64,000 nucleotides of DNA from Nocardioides seonyuensis (GCF_004683965.1 NZ_CP038436.1:2108001-2172000); one strand, 5' to 3'; positions 34,268 to 43,209 are shown, counted from the first letter of the stretch. Made by a program: numbers and translations. Notes: generated from the sequence alone by a model not told the origin.

Positions 34268-34993
34268 TTAACCACCCGCAGGAGCGGGGGAGGCCTCCTC
34301 GGACCCGGCGGGTTCGCGGGTGGGTACGACGAACCGGTAGCCGACGTTGCGGACGGTGCCGATGTGGTGCTCGTGGTCGGTGCCGAGCTTGGCCCGCAGC
34401 CGGCGCACGTGGACGTCGACGGTGCGGGTGCCTCCGAAGTAGTCGTAGCCCCACACCTCCTGCAGCAGCTGCTCGCGGCTGAAGACTCGGCCGGGGTGCT
34501 GGGCGAGGTACTTCAGGAGCTCGAACTCCTTGTAGGTGAGGTCGAGCGGTCGTCCGCCGATCTTGGCGGTGTAGGTGGCGTCGTCGACGACCACCTCGCC
34601 CCGCTGGATGACGTGGGCGCTCGTGTCGTCGTCCTGGGAGGCGGCGTTGCGGCCGATGGCGAGGCGGAGACGCGCGTCGAGCTCGGCGGGCCCGCAGGTG
34701 TGGAGCAGGACGTCGTCCATCCCCCAGTCGTGGGCGACGACGGCGAGACCGCCCTCGGTCACGATCAGCAGCACCGGCACGTCGGTGCCGGTGGTGCGCA
34801 GCAGCCGGCAGAGGTCGCGCACCTGGGCGAGCTCCTGCCGCCCGTCGACGATGATCGCGTCGGACGGGGGAGCCTCGAGCAGCGCGCTCCCGGTGGCCGG
34901 CAGGATGCGGACCGTGTGGGGGAGCAGCGCGAGGCCGGGAAGGACCTCGGCGGACGGCTGGAGGGCGCTGGTGAGCAGCAGCAGAGCGCTCAT
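34268..34993 (-). CDS. glnR: GlnR-type OmpR-family response regulator
   Basis: A protein of about 241 residues with an atypical receiver domain (1-115; [40 protein letters not shown]) and a winged-helix DNA-binding domain (140-225: [19 protein letters not shown], then [20 protein letters not shown] and [12 protein letters not shown]). No histidine kinase adjoins, consistent with the orphan regulator GlnR, which controls nitrogen assimilation genes. GAGGAGAGG precedes ATG 34993. mshD starts 10 bases after its stop, so the two may share a transcript. Confidence 0.88.
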   Translation of the reverse strand: MSALLLLTSALQPSAEVLPGLALLPHTVRILPATGSALLEAPPSDAIIVDGRQELAQVRDLCRLLRTTGTDVPVLLIVTEGGLAVVAHDWGMDDVLLHTCGPAELDARLRLAIGRNAASQDDDTSAHVIQRGEVVVDDATYTAKIGGRPLDLTYKEFELLKYLAQHPGRVFSREQLLQEVWGYDYFGGTRTVDVHVRRLRAKLGTDHEHHIGTVRNVGYRFVVPTREPAGSEEASPAPAGG

Positions 34994-35039
34994 GTGTGTG
35001 CCCTCCTCTCCTGGCGGGGGATGAGGAAGGATATCGGGC

Positions 35040-35336
35040 ATGAGCCGCGATCCGGGTGGAACTCCCGAGAGTGAGACTGTGACCGTGCGCTACTGGGCCT
35101 CTGCCCGTGCCGCGGCAGGGGTGGACGAGGACCACCTCGCGGTGGACGGACCGACCTCCCTCGCCGATGTCGTACGACGTGTGCTCGAGGCGCGCCCGAG
35201 CCCGCGGCTCGCCGACGTGCTCGGGGTCTGCTCGGTGCTGGTGGGGGACCGTCCGGTCGGGGGCAAGGACCGCGAGGCGGTGACGGTGCGCCCGGGGGAC
35301 AGCATCGAGTTCCTTCCCCCCTTCGCCGGGGGCTGA
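35040..35336 (+). CDS. MoaD/ThiS-family sulfur carrier protein
   Basis: This 98-residue ubiquitin-like protein ends FLPPFAGG. The terminal GG is the site of adenylation and thiocarboxylation in MoaD and ThiS carriers. The core has [18 protein letters not shown] and [13 protein letters not shown]. No moaE, thiG or activating E1-like enzyme is nearby, so its partner is unknown. It starts 46 bases from glnR in divergent orientation. Confidence 0.85.
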   Translation: MSRDPGGTPESETVTVRYWASARAAAGVDEDHLAVDGPTSLADVVRRVLEARPSPRLADVLGVCSVLVGDRPVGGKDREAVTVRPGDSIEFLPPFAGG

Positions 35337-35458
35337 TTTTACCTATGTGATGATGTGGCCTCACGGGGTGACACGGGGTCGAGTCTGCAGCTGGTTTGGG
35401 CTGTGTCGGTTTGGGTCATCCTGCCGAGGACCACCCACATCCCAACAAGGGGGAACGA

Positions 35459-37657
35459 ATGATCCGAGGATCATCGCGGCGCCACGTGCGTCGCTTCACC
35501 GCTGCGCTCGCGGGCACCGCAGTAGCGGCAGCCGCAGTCGGCATGGCCGCTCCGGCGCACGCAGCCGAGTCCGCTGTCGGGGGCGTCGTCGTCGACGGCG
35601 CCGGCAACCCGATGACCGGCGAGGTCGTCGTCCACCGCTACGACTCCTATGACGGCGTCTACGAGAAGTGGACCACCTTCGACCTCGACAACGGCGTCAT
35701 CAGCGGCACGCTGTTCGACGGCACCTACAAGCTGGAGGTCGTCGGCGACGGTGGCTTCTCCGAGTTCTACGTGGACAAGGCCGACCTCGCGTCTGCCGAC
35801 GTGGTGACCGTGGCCGACGGGGCGCCTGTCGGCCTCGCCCCCTGGGTCATCGAGCAGCCCTACGTGACGGCGACCGTCACGGACGCAGCGGGTCGCCCGC
35901 TCTCCGGCGCTGTCGTCGAGGCCTACGACGCGACGAACGTCGACGACCTGATCACCTCCGACGTCAGCGACGCGGACGGCAAGGTCGTCCTCCCCGTCCG
36001 TTCGGCCCCGGTGAAGCTCCACACGACGCCCCCCTACAGCTCGGCGGACGCCGACAGGCTCGCTGCCGAGTGGTTCAGCGACAAGGCCGACTTCGCCAGC
36101 GCGGACCCCGTCACCGGCACCCCCACGGGCACCCCGGTTCCCATCGCCCTCGGCGGTGGCGCAGCGATGACCGGCCAGGTCCTCAGCGACGCGGGCGCGC
36201 CGCTGGAGCAGGTCGAGGTCACGGCCTACAGCGACAGCGACAGCGCCACTGACTTCACCGACAAGAACGGTGTCTACGTCCTCAAGGGTCTCGACGCCGG
36301 CAACTACCGGGTCCAGTTCTCCGACGACCGGATCGACGAGTACGTCTCCGAGTACTGGAACAACGCCACCAACTACTCCGACGCCACAATGGTCCCCGTC
36401 GCGCCCGGCGCCTACGTGCCCGGCATCAACGCCAACCTGACGCCGCGCCCGGCCAAGCCGCTGGGATCTCTCGAGCTGAGCGGTGTGGTCACCGACGACA
36501 CCGGCGCACCGGTCGTGGGTGCTCCCATGGAGGTCTGGACGAACCCGGCCGCTCCGTTCAAGAAGACCAACACCGAGGGCCAGGCGAGCTGGTCGAAGAT
36601 CTACACCAACCGCGCTGGCATCTACGCCTTCGACGAGCTCGACTCGCTGTTGGGCAAGACGGTGAAGGTCCGCGCGAGCGTCCCGACCCCTGGTGACGAG
36701 GACGTGGAGTACCGCCTCTTCGGCCAGTGGTTCGGTCAGCACACCTCCTACGAGCAGGCCACGCCGGTGGGCATCTCGGCCGCTCCGGCTCGGGCCGACA
36801 TCTCGCTGCCTCGCGCGGGCGGCATCTCGGGCTCCATCAAGGGAGCTGCGGGCAAGGGCATCCAGGGCACGGTCTCCCTGCTCTCCAAGGACGGCGAGAT
36901 CGTGACCAGCGCCTCGACCGAGATGGATGACACCTTCGACGCACGCTGGGTCTACCCCGGCACCTACAAGGTGCGGTTCTCCGACTGGACCGGCAACCAC
37001 GCCCCCGAGTGGTGGAAGAACTCCACGTTCGACGACGCCAAGACGATCACCGTCAAGTCCGGCCAGAACGTGACCGGCCTCGACGCTGTCCTCGAGGCAG
37101 CCCTGTCAGCCACGGAGCGGCCGTTCATCGACGGCTATCCCTGGGTCGGCAAGTCCATCGAGGTCGACCCCGGTGAGTGGAACTACCAGAGCAGCACGCA
37201 GTTCACCTACGAGTGGCTGATCGGCAGCACTGTCGTCGGCACGGGCAAGTCCTTCGAGCCGACCAAGAAGCAGATCGGCGACAAGCTCTCGGTCCGGGTC
37301 CTCGCCGAGAACGGCAAGCTCGTCGGCACGGCGACCACCGCCAAGTCCGAGAAGATCGGCTACAAGTCCAAGATCAAGGCCAAGATCCGCGGCGACCGCG
37401 CCTCGATCACGATCAAGGCCCAGAGGATCAAGGGCAAGAAGGTCAAGGGCAAGCTCACGGTCAAGGAGATCGTCCGGGTCAAGGACGACGGCACGATCAA
37501 GTACAAGAAGATCGGCAAGACCAAGATCAAGAAGGGCAAGGGCACCGTCTCGCTCAAGAAGCTCAAGAAGGGGAAGCACAAGATCGTCTTCTTCTTCCAG
37601 GGCAAGGGCAAGGTGGGCTCGAGCGAGCTGACCAAGACGGTCAAGACCAAGCGCTGA
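35459..37657 (+). CDS. large secreted protein with carboxypeptidase-regulatory-like repeats
   Basis: From ATG 35459 (AGGGGG upstream) the protein is 732 residues. A signal peptide (FTAALAGTAVAAAAVGMAAP, then AHA) precedes four to five Ig-like/CarboxypepD_reg modules. These recur as VVVDGAGNPMTGEVVVHRY, VTDAAGRPLSGAVVEAYD, VLSDAGAPLEQVEVTAYS and VTDDTGAPVVGAPMEVW, each followed by a YxLxxLDAGNYRVQF-type strand. A later region (FEPTKKQIGDKLSVRVLAEN) resembles prokaryotic surface Ig domains. The last 90 residues are extremely Lys-rich with strand-like GKKVKGKLTVKE. No sortase or membrane anchor is visible, so it may adhere by charge. Confidence 0.85.
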   Translation: MIRGSSRRHVRRFTAALAGTAVAAAAVGMAAPAHAAESAVGGVVVDGAGNPMTGEVVVHRYDSYDGVYEKWTTFDLDNGVISGTLFDGTYKLEVVGDGGFSEFYVDKADLASADVVTVADGAPVGLAPWVIEQPYVTATVTDAAGRPLSGAVVEAYDATNVDDLITSDVSDADGKVVLPVRSAPVKLHTTPPYSSADADRLAAEWFSDKADFASADPVTGTPTGTPVPIALGGGAAMTGQVLSDAGAPLEQVEVTAYSDSDSATDFTDKNGVYVLKGLDAGNYRVQFSDDRIDEYVSEYWNNATNYSDATMVPVAPGAYVPGINANLTPRPAKPLGSLELSGVVTDDTGAPVVGAPMEVWTNPAAPFKKTNTEGQASWSKIYTNRAGIYAFDELDSLLGKTVKVRASVPTPGDEDVEYRLFGQWFGQHTSYEQATPVGISAAPARADISLPRAGGISGSIKGAAGKGIQGTVSLLSKDGEIVTSASTEMDDTFDARWVYPGTYKVRFSDWTGNHAPEWWKNSTFDDAKTITVKSGQNVTGLDAVLEAALSATERPFIDGYPWVGKSIEVDPGEWNYQSSTQFTYEWLIGSTVVGTGKSFEPTKKQIGDKLSVRVLAENGKLVGTATTAKSEKIGYKSKIKAKIRGDRASITIKAQRIKGKKVKGKLTVKEIVRVKDDGTIKYKKIGKTKIKKGKGTVSLKKLKKGKHKIVFFFQGKGKVGSSELTKTVKTKR

Positions 37658-37766
37658 GCGCTTGATCTGATCCAGCACCGCCTGATCGCGGACGGGGCCC
37701 CGGCATCTCGCCGGGGCCCCGTTCTCGTCCGGAACAAACTCGACCCGTGCCGATGTTGGACCCACC

Positions 37767-38243
37767 ATGTCCACCGGAGTCGTCGTGCTCGCCCTCGCCG
37801 TCAGCCTGGCGCTGGGCGTCGGCCTGTGGCGCGCCGCCACGGACGGACGGTTCCGCAAGCGTCACGGAGCAACCAGCGCCACCGCAGCGAGTACGACGAC
37901 CGCGAGCGCGGCGGCTGCCACGTCGCCCGCCGCCGAGCTTGTCGACCAGCTCGGCGCGAGCCTGGGCGAGCGGGCCACCCTCCTGCAGTTCTCCAGCGCG
38001 TTCTGCGCCCCGTGCCGCGCCACGCGCACCGTGCTCACCGACGTGTCCGGGCTCGTCGAGGGAGTCACGCACGTCGAGGTCGATGCCGAGGAGCACCTGG
38101 CTGCGACTCGAGCCCTGGGCATCCTGCGCACGCCCACGACCCTCGTGCTCGACGCCTCGGGCATGGAGGTCACCCGCGCCGGCGGGGCGCCGACGCGGGA
38201 CCAGGTGCTGGCCGCGATCGCCCGGGTCGGAACCCAGGCATGA
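37767..38243 (+). CDS. membrane-anchored thioredoxin-like protein
   Basis: This 158-residue protein has an N-terminal membrane segment (VVVLALAVSLALGVGLW) followed by a thioredoxin domain with active site SSAFCAPCRATR. The cis-Pro is in LRTPTTLVLD. The domain would lie on one membrane face as a disulfide reductase or oxidase. In actinobacteria this family sits beside DUF4395 and sulfurtransferase genes, as here, so a role in sulfur or thiol redox handling is likely. Intergenic DNA with a leader ORF separates it from the sulfur operon. Confidence 0.88.
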   Translation: MSTGVVVLALAVSLALGVGLWRAATDGRFRKRHGATSATAASTTTASAAAATSPAAELVDQLGASLGERATLLQFSSAFCAPCRATRTVLTDVSGLVEGVTHVEVDAEEHLAATRALGILRTPTTLVLDASGMEVTRAGGAPTRDQVLAAIARVGTQA

Positions 38244-38250
38244 TCTGCGT

Positions 38251-38283
38251 CTCACCATTCGGTCATACTGTTCACATGGTGAG
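38251..38283 (+). promoter_or_regulatory. candidate operator overlapping a -10 box
   Basis: CTCACCAT (38251-38258) and ATGGTGAG (38276-38283) form a perfect 8-bp inverted repeat spaced by 17 bases that contain CATACT (38264-38269), a plausible -10. An ATG at 38276 follows that box by 6 bases, so a leaderless transcript could start here. Confidence 0.4.
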
Positions 38284-38313
38284 ATCTGGCCAGAAGGGCG
38301 CCTCAGCCCGCCC

Positions 38314-38319
38314 TACAGT
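38314..38319 (+). promoter_or_regulatory. -10 element for the leader ORF
   Basis: TACAGT ends 7 bases before ATG 38327, the usual spacing for a leaderless actinobacterial transcript. Confidence 0.4.
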
Positions 38320-38326
38320 TCTGGGC

Positions 38327-38404
38327 ATGTCCTCGACCATGCTGACCAAGCGCCGCGCAGTGGATCACTGCCGCACGCGCTCGGCGCTGTGTCGAATGTC
38401 CTGA
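38327..38404 (+). CDS. cysteine-containing leader peptide (putative attenuator ORF)
   Basis: A 25-residue ORF reading MSSTM then LTKRRAVDHCRTRSALCR and MS. The LTKRRAVD-CR-xxx-LCR pattern matches the small leader peptides annotated upstream of sulfur genes in many actinobacteria. In mycobacteria, cysteine-rich leaderless ORFs of this kind attenuate downstream operons according to cysteine supply. The two Cys codons lie within the last ten sense codons, followed by overlapping hairpins. An in-frame ATG at 38276 would lengthen it to 42 residues, and another at 38339 would shorten it. The regulated genes would be the DUF4395-sulfurtransferase-DUF1416 operon. Mechanism here is inferred. Confidence 0.7.
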   Translation: MSSTMLTKRRAVDHCRTRSALCRMS

Positions 38405-38456
38405 CGGGTCACCGCCCGGTCAGGTCCTCAGTCGTGCTCGCCTAGTCGGCGGCACG
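38400..38456 (+). promoter_or_regulatory. hairpins of the putative cysteine attenuator
   Basis: CCTGAC (38400-38405) pairs with GTCAGG (38419-38424), enclosing the leader ORF stop codon in the stem. A second stem-loop, CGTGC plus CGCC with GGCG plus GCACG, spans 38433-38456. A ribosome stalled at the Cys codons or sitting at the stop would disrupt the first hairpin. Confidence 0.45.
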
Positions 38457-38518
38457 CTGTCCTGCGCGGTGGCCCGTGCCCTCACCGGCCGATCACCCCC
38501 ATCCATCGCAGGAGAGAC

Positions 38519-39007
38519 ATGTCCACGACCACCACCGGTTCGCCCGCCTCCCAGGCACCGGCTTCCACCTGGGGCGCCCGCCCTGACGGCGCGCTCGACC
38601 CGCGGGCTCCGCAGTTCGCCGCCGCCCTGACCGTCGTCGTCCTGGCCGGTGTGCTGCTGCTCCCCACGCCGTGGGCCACCGGCCTGCTCGCGGTGCAGGC
38701 GGCCATCTTCGGCCTCGGCGCCGGCCTGGGTGTCCAGGCGACGCCCTACGCGTGGCTGTTCCGCACGCTGGTGAGGCCCCGCCTCGCACCCACCAGCGAG
38801 TGGGAGGCGCCCGAGCCGCCCCGCTTCGCGCAGGGTGTCGGGCTGGGCTTCGCGCTGGTCGGCCTCGTCGGCTTTGTCCTGGGTGCGCCCCTGCTCGCCC
38901 AGGTCGCCGTCGGTGCCGCACTCACGGCCGCCCTGCTCAACGCGCTCTTCCGCTTCTGCCTCGGGTGCGAGGTCTACCTCCTCGCCCGCCAGTACGCCTT
39001 CCACTGA
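38519..39007 (+). CDS. DUF4395 membrane protein
   Basis: This 162-residue protein has four predicted helices (FAAALTVVVLAGVLLL, GLLAVQAAIFGLGAGLG, GLGFALVGLVGFVLGAP, QVAVGAALTAALLNALF). It ends with the conserved FRFCLGCEVYLL, whose CLGC pair may be redox-active. DUF4395 proteins cluster with thioredoxin-like and sulfurtransferase genes in actinobacteria and may handle sulfur compounds at the membrane. It is the first gene after the cysteine leader ORF; GGAGAG precedes the ATG. Confidence 0.85.
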   Translation: MSTTTTGSPASQAPASTWGARPDGALDPRAPQFAAALTVVVLAGVLLLPTPWATGLLAVQAAIFGLGAGLGVQATPYAWLFRTLVRPRLAPTSEWEAPEPPRFAQGVGLGFALVGLVGFVLGAPLLAQVAVGAALTAALLNALFRFCLGCEVYLLARQYAFH

Positions 39008-39042
39008 TCACCACAGACCACCCACACCAAGGAGAAACCACC

Positions 39043-39891
39043 ATGAGCCGCGAGAACTCGCTCGTCACCGCCCAGTGGGTCGAGGACAACCTCGACACCG
39101 ACGGCATCGTCCTCATCGAGGTCGACGAGGACACCACCGCCTACGACAAGGGCCACATCCGGGGCGCCATCAAGCTCGACTGGACCACCGACCTCCAGGA
39201 CCAGGTCCGCCGCGACTTCGTCAACAAGCAGCAGTTCGAGCAGCTGCTCTCCGAGCGCGGTGTCAGCAACGACGACACCGTCGTCCTCTACGGCGGCAAC
39301 AACAACTGGTTCGCCGCCTACGCCTACTGGTACTTCAAGCTCTACGGCCACTCCGACGTCAAGCTCCTCGACGGCGGCCGCAAGAAGTGGGAGCTCGACT
39401 CGCGCGAGCTGACCGACGAGCTGCCGACGCGTGCCGCGACGTCGTACACCGCGCAGGAGCAGGACCACTCGATCCGTGCCTTCCGCGACGAGGTCGTGGA
39501 GGCGATCGGCGCGCAGAACCTCGTCGACGTCCGCAGCCCCGACGAGTACGCCGGCCGCCTCCTCGCCCCGGCCCACCTCCCGCAGGAGCAGGCCCAGCGC
39601 GCCGGGCACGTCCCGACCTCGATCAACGTCCCGTGGAGCAAGGCGGCCAACGACGACGGCACCTTCCGCTCCGACGACGAGCTGCGCCAGATCTACGGCG
39701 ACGCCGGCCTGCAGGACGGCAAGGACACCATCGCCCTGTGCCGCATCGGTGAGCGCTCCTCGCACACCTGGTTCGTGCTCAAGGAGCTCCTCGGCCACGA
39801 CAACGTCAAGAACTACGACGGCTCCTGGACCGAGTACGGCTCCCTCGTCGGCGTCCCCGTCGCGCTCGGCGACGAGCCCGGGGAGGCCTGA
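39043..39891 (+). CDS. sseA: thiosulfate/mercaptopyruvate-type sulfurtransferase
   Basis: This 282-residue tandem rhodanese has an N-terminal inactive domain (IVLIEVDEDTTAYDKGHIRG) and a C-terminal catalytic domain (NLVDVRSPDEYAG) with active-site loop ALCRIGERSSHTWFVL. The loop starts CRIGER, as in actinobacterial thiosulfate sulfurtransferases of the CysA/SseA type. AAGGAG precedes ATG 39043. It is co-transcribed with DUF4395 upstream and DUF1416 downstream, the standard actinobacterial trio. Confidence 0.93.
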   Translation: MSRENSLVTAQWVEDNLDTDGIVLIEVDEDTTAYDKGHIRGAIKLDWTTDLQDQVRRDFVNKQQFEQLLSERGVSNDDTVVLYGGNNNWFAAYAYWYFKLYGHSDVKLLDGGRKKWELDSRELTDELPTRAATSYTAQEQDHSIRAFRDEVVEAIGAQNLVDVRSPDEYAGRLLAPAHLPQEQAQRAGHVPTSINVPWSKAANDDGTFRSDDELRQIYGDAGLQDGKDTIALCRIGERSSHTWFVLKELLGHDNVKNYDGSWTEYGSLVGVPVALGDEPGEA

Positions 39892-39892
39892 C

Positions 39893-40189
39893 ATGTGCGG
39901 AGCAACCGAGGGCGGGCTCCCGCTCGACGGCGTCAACGTCGCGAAGGAGGCCGTGATCCAGGGCCAGGTCCTGCGCGGCGGCGAGCCGGTCGCGTCGGCC
40001 TACGTCCGTCTGCTCGACCGGTCGGGTGAGTTCACCGCCGAGGTGCCCACCTCGGCCACCGGCCACTTCCGCTTCTTCGCCGGCGACGGCGAGTGGACGC
40101 TGCGGACCCTGGCGCCCAAGTCCGACCCCATCGACATCGCCGTGGTGGCGTCGGTGGGCTCGGTGGCCGAGGTCCAGATCGCGGTCTGA
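39893..40189 (+). CDS. DUF1416 family protein
   Basis: This 98-residue protein begins MCGATEGG and has an Ig-like beta-sandwich sequence (VIQGQVLRGGEPVASAYVRL, FTAEVPTSATGHFRFFAGDG) similar to carboxypeptidase regulatory domains. DUF1416 genes follow the sulfurtransferase in almost all actinobacteria; the conserved N-terminal Cys may accept sulfur. The start is one base after the sseA stop. A strong terminator follows. Confidence 0.92.
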   Translation: MCGATEGGLPLDGVNVAKEAVIQGQVLRGGEPVASAYVRLLDRSGEFTAEVPTSATGHFRFFAGDGEWTLRTLAPKSDPIDIAVVASVGSVAEVQIAV

Positions 40190-40201
40190 GCCCAGGACAA
40201 C

Positions 40202-40242
40202 AACGCCACAGCGCCGGGTCGTTGACCCGGCGCTGTGGCGTT
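40202..40242. terminator. strong terminator between the sulfur operon and the polysaccharide locus
   Basis: A perfect 19-bp inverted repeat begins AACGCCACAGCGCCGGGTC with a 3-base loop GTT, followed by TCTG on the plus strand. It lies between convergent DUF1416 and the tyrosine kinase gene and can serve both. Confidence 0.92.
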
Positions 40243-40274
40243 TCTGCGTCGTGGGTGGACCGGCTCCGCGTCGG

Positions 40275-41690
40275 TCAGCGCTTGCGTCGGCCGCCGCGGG
40301 GGGCGTGGTCGCCGGACCCTGCGGCGGCGGCTTCCTGGACGTAGGCGTCGGGCGCGTAGCCGTAGGCGGCGAAGTTGCCGGAGCCGACGTTGCGGCGAGA
40401 GACGCGGTTGAGGATCACGCCGAGCGGCCGCGCGTGGACGGCGAGGAGCGAGTCGATCGCCGTCATCAGGTCGGTGTCGAGGGTCCGGCCGGCCGAGACC
40501 GTGACCAGCGCGCCGTCGGTGCTGTGGGCCAGGATGGCCGCGTCGGTGACGGGCAGGAGCGGGGGCGCGTCGAGGATGACCATGCCGTGCTTGGACAGCT
40601 CGTTCACGACAGCCTTCATCGTCTTGGAGCCCAGGATCTCGCTCGGGTTGGGCGGCCGGCTGCCCGAGGTGAGGATCATCAGGCGGTCGATCGTCGGGTG
40701 CAGCTGGATCGCGTCGGCCAGGTTGAGACGGTGCGTCAGCACGTCGGTGAGCCCGACGGCGTCGTCGAGCTTGAGGAGCGGCGCCACGTTGGGGCGGCGC
40801 AGGTCGGCGTCGATGAGCGTGACGTGCTGGCCCGACAGCGCGATGGCGGCGGCGAGGTTGGCGGCCATGGTGGACTTGCCGTCACCCTGCTTGGGGCTGG
40901 TGACGACGATGGCGCGCGGCGGGTTGTCGACGTCCATGAACGACAGGTTGGTGCGGACCCTGCGCAGCGCCTCGGCCGCGATCGCCTCGATGCTGACGCC
41001 GGTCTCGGTCACGAAGATCCCTGCCTCGGGGATCTCCGGGATGGTGCCGACCACGGCGACGTCGGACCAGCGCTCGACGTCCTCGGCCGTGCGGACCTTG
41101 CGGTCCAGGACGTTGCGAGCCATGGCGTAGCCCGCGCCGAGGAGGGCGCCGAGGATCGCGCCGAACAGGATGTTGCGGGGGACGTTCGGCGCGATGGGCC
41201 GGGTCGGGAGCTGGGCCGACTCGGAGACCTCGATCCGCATCGCACCCTCGCCGGGCGGCTCGATCTCTGCCACCCGCTCGGCCAGGGCACGGACCCAGGC
41301 GTCCGCGAGCGCCTGGGCGCCCTTGGCGGTGGCGGCCCTCGCCGTGATCGAGATGATGACGGTGTCGGGGGTCTGCGAGGCGGAGATGTTGGAGACCAGG
41401 GACTCCGGGGTGGTCTCGAGGCCGAGGTCGTCGATCACCAGCGAGGCGGTCTTGCGGTCCTTGGCGAGGACGACGTAGGACGCGGCACGCGACTTGGAGA
41501 GCGAGTCGTTCATCGTCCCCAGGCCGGGTTGGTCGGTCTCACCGGCGGTCACGAAGCCGGAGGAGCTGGCGGAGTAGACCTTGGTCTGCAGCGCGCTCCA
41601 CACGAATGCCAGCACGGCCATCGCCACCACGCACGCTGCGACCACGCGCCAGTGGTTGCGCAGGATGCGCAGGTAGTCGGCGAGCTGCAT
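40275..41690 (-). CDS. tyrosine autokinase / chain-length regulator (Wzc-like)
   Basis: This 471-residue protein combines a Wzz domain (helix RVVAACVVAMAVLAFVWSAL, PxxP-like RPIAPNVPRNILFGAILGAL) with a BY-kinase domain. The latter has Walker A SPKQGDGKST, Walker A' TLIDADLRRPN and Walker B MVILDAPPLL. The C-terminal tail holds a short Tyr group (AAYGYAPDAYVQEA) as the likely autophosphorylation cluster. It controls length and export of the polysaccharide made by this locus. ATG 41690 is at the conserved MQLADYLRIL start. Confidence 0.93.
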   Translation of the reverse strand: MQLADYLRILRNHWRVVAACVVAMAVLAFVWSALQTKVYSASSSGFVTAGETDQPGLGTMNDSLSKSRAASYVVLAKDRKTASLVIDDLGLETTPESLVSNISASQTPDTVIISITARAATAKGAQALADAWVRALAERVAEIEPPGEGAMRIEVSESAQLPTRPIAPNVPRNILFGAILGALLGAGYAMARNVLDRKVRTAEDVERWSDVAVVGTIPEIPEAGIFVTETGVSIEAIAAEALRRVRTNLSFMDVDNPPRAIVVTSPKQGDGKSTMAANLAAAIALSGQHVTLIDADLRRPNVAPLLKLDDAVGLTDVLTHRLNLADAIQLHPTIDRLMILTSGSRPPNPSEILGSKTMKAVVNELSKHGMVILDAPPLLPVTDAAILAHSTDGALVTVSAGRTLDTDLMTAIDSLLAVHARPLGVILNRVSRRNVGSGNFAAYGYAPDAYVQEAAAAGSGDHAPRGGRRKR

Positions 41691-41733
41691 GTGGGTCCCC
41701 TCGGCGTGTAACTGGATGTCAGCGGTGTGGAGT

Positions 41734-43209
41734 CTAGGTCGCTCGACGCGATCCTGACCCACGTGTCCGTGAAGTGTGTCTCAGTCGCTCGACCGCTGCG
41801 CGTCCCCACAGACGACCCACCTCCGCAGAGCGCCTGCCCAGCGCCCGCGGCACCGCGACGGCCGCACGGGGCGTGGGATCGGCGCTGACGTCGCTGACCG
41901 GAATGGCCAGGAGCCACAGCTCACGCCAGAAGTCGCCCGGCCGCCCTCCGGCACGCGCGATGGCTTGCAGGGTGGCGGCGAGCGCGGCCCCCGGGAGCCG
42001 CCGCGTCAGGTCGAAGCCGGCCATGCGCGACTGGCGGGCCTCCACCGCCGGCACCAGGGCGCGGGCGAGGTCGGCGGCACGGGCGACCACCTCGGGCGCC
42101 CCCGTGGGAGTGCCCAGCAGGTGGGCCGCGATGCCGATGCTGAGGAGCTGGTCCTGGCGCAGTGGCCGGTCGGCGCTGCGCCAGGCGTCGGGGTCGGACA
42201 TGAGCCGGCGGATGTCGAGGACGCTGCGCAAGGAGGACCAGTGGTCCTTGGCGGCGTGGGTGGCCGAGTGGGTGAGGGCGTCGTACGACGAGAACGTCGG
42301 GACGTCGCGACCGCCGACCGGGACCATGGCGCGCCGGCCCCAGAGGGTGTCGAAGGACGGGAAGGCCGACCGCACGGGGCCGAGGTGCCAGTGCAGGTCG
42401 ACGCTGCTCGTCCCGCGCGCCAGCGGCACTTCGTAGTAGTGGCGGACGAGGTGGCGCCATGCCCACGAGTCGCCGGGCCGGGCGAATCCCTCGACGGGCA
42501 CCCACCCGAGGGAGATGAGGGTGTCGTGGGCACGGGACAGGTCCTCCGGGTCGACCAGCAGGTCGTGGTCACCACGCCCCCGCGCCCGGAAGTCGCCGTG
42601 GGCCTGCGCCGCGAGGGCCAGCCCCTTGAACGTCAGCGCCCGGACCCCGACCTCGTGCAGGGCGGAGAGGATCTCGTGGAGCTCCTCGGCCTGGTCCTCG
42701 ATGGCCACTCGCTCGGAGGCGCAGTCGGCGCTGACCTGCGCCGCCACCGCCGGCGGGAGGTCGAACCGGTCGAGGGAGCGCGCAACGGTCTCCGTGAGGC
42801 GGTGTCGCCGCATGGCACCGACGAACTGGCCGCTCATCGCGTCGGGCAGTCGCCACGGGGTCGGGTCGTCGGACACGAGGTGCCTCATCGCCTGGCGGAG
42901 GGTCTCGACGCTCGCCGCGGTGAATGCCTCGTGGGCGACGCCGCTGCCGTCCTGGAGGACCCGGTGGGCGACGAGGTCGAGCACCTGGAGGCGCGTCGCC
43001 TCCGTCGCGTCCGTCGGCGGGGCCGGCTCGCCGAACTCTGCGACCACGGCACTCGTGATGTCCTCGAGGGTGGTCGTCGCCTCGGCAGGCGTCGCGTCGA
43101 AGATGACGGTGGCCATCTCGGAGAGCACGAGCACCTGGTCGTTGACGAAGACAGCCGTTCGGCCGCCCTCGGAGAACACGTCCCGGACGAACCCGCGGCG
43201 CACCCTCAT
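41734..43209 (-). CDS. PqqD-like domain fused to a nucleotidyltransferase
   Basis: A protein of about 491 residues. Residues 1-95 resemble PqqD (a small peptide-chaperone fold: AVFVNDQVLVLSEMATVIFD then TSAVVAEFGEP). The rest is a nucleotidyltransferase of the family with GDHDLLVDPEDL, whose Asp-x-Asp would bind metal, preceded by TFKGLALAAQAHGDFRARG. HLGPVRSAFPSFDTLW and DALTHSATHAAKDHWSSLRS are further family blocks. Its start overlaps the HprK-like stop in ATGA. In other bacteria separate PqqD, HprK-like and NTase genes make the HPr-rel-A system linked to exopolysaccharide/exosortase loci; function is unproven. Confidence 0.75.
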   Translation of the reverse strand: MRVRRGFVRDVFSEGGRTAVFVNDQVLVLSEMATVIFDATPAEATTTLEDITSAVVAEFGEPAPPTDATEATRLQVLDLVAHRVLQDGSGVAHEAFTAASVETLRQAMRHLVSDDPTPWRLPDAMSGQFVGAMRRHRLTETVARSLDRFDLPPAVAAQVSADCASERVAIEDQAEELHEILSALHEVGVRALTFKGLALAAQAHGDFRARGRGDHDLLVDPEDLSRAHDTLISLGWVPVEGFARPGDSWAWRHLVRHYYEVPLARGTSSVDLHWHLGPVRSAFPSFDTLWGRRAMVPVGGRDVPTFSSYDALTHSATHAAKDHWSSLRSVLDIRRLMSDPDAWRSADRPLRQDQLLSIGIAAHLLGTPTGAPEVVARAADLARALVPAVEARQSRMAGFDLTRRLPGAALAATLQAIARAGGRPGDFWRELWLLAIPVSDVSADPTPRAAVAVPRALGRRSAEVGRLWGRAAVERLRHTSRTRGSGSRRAT

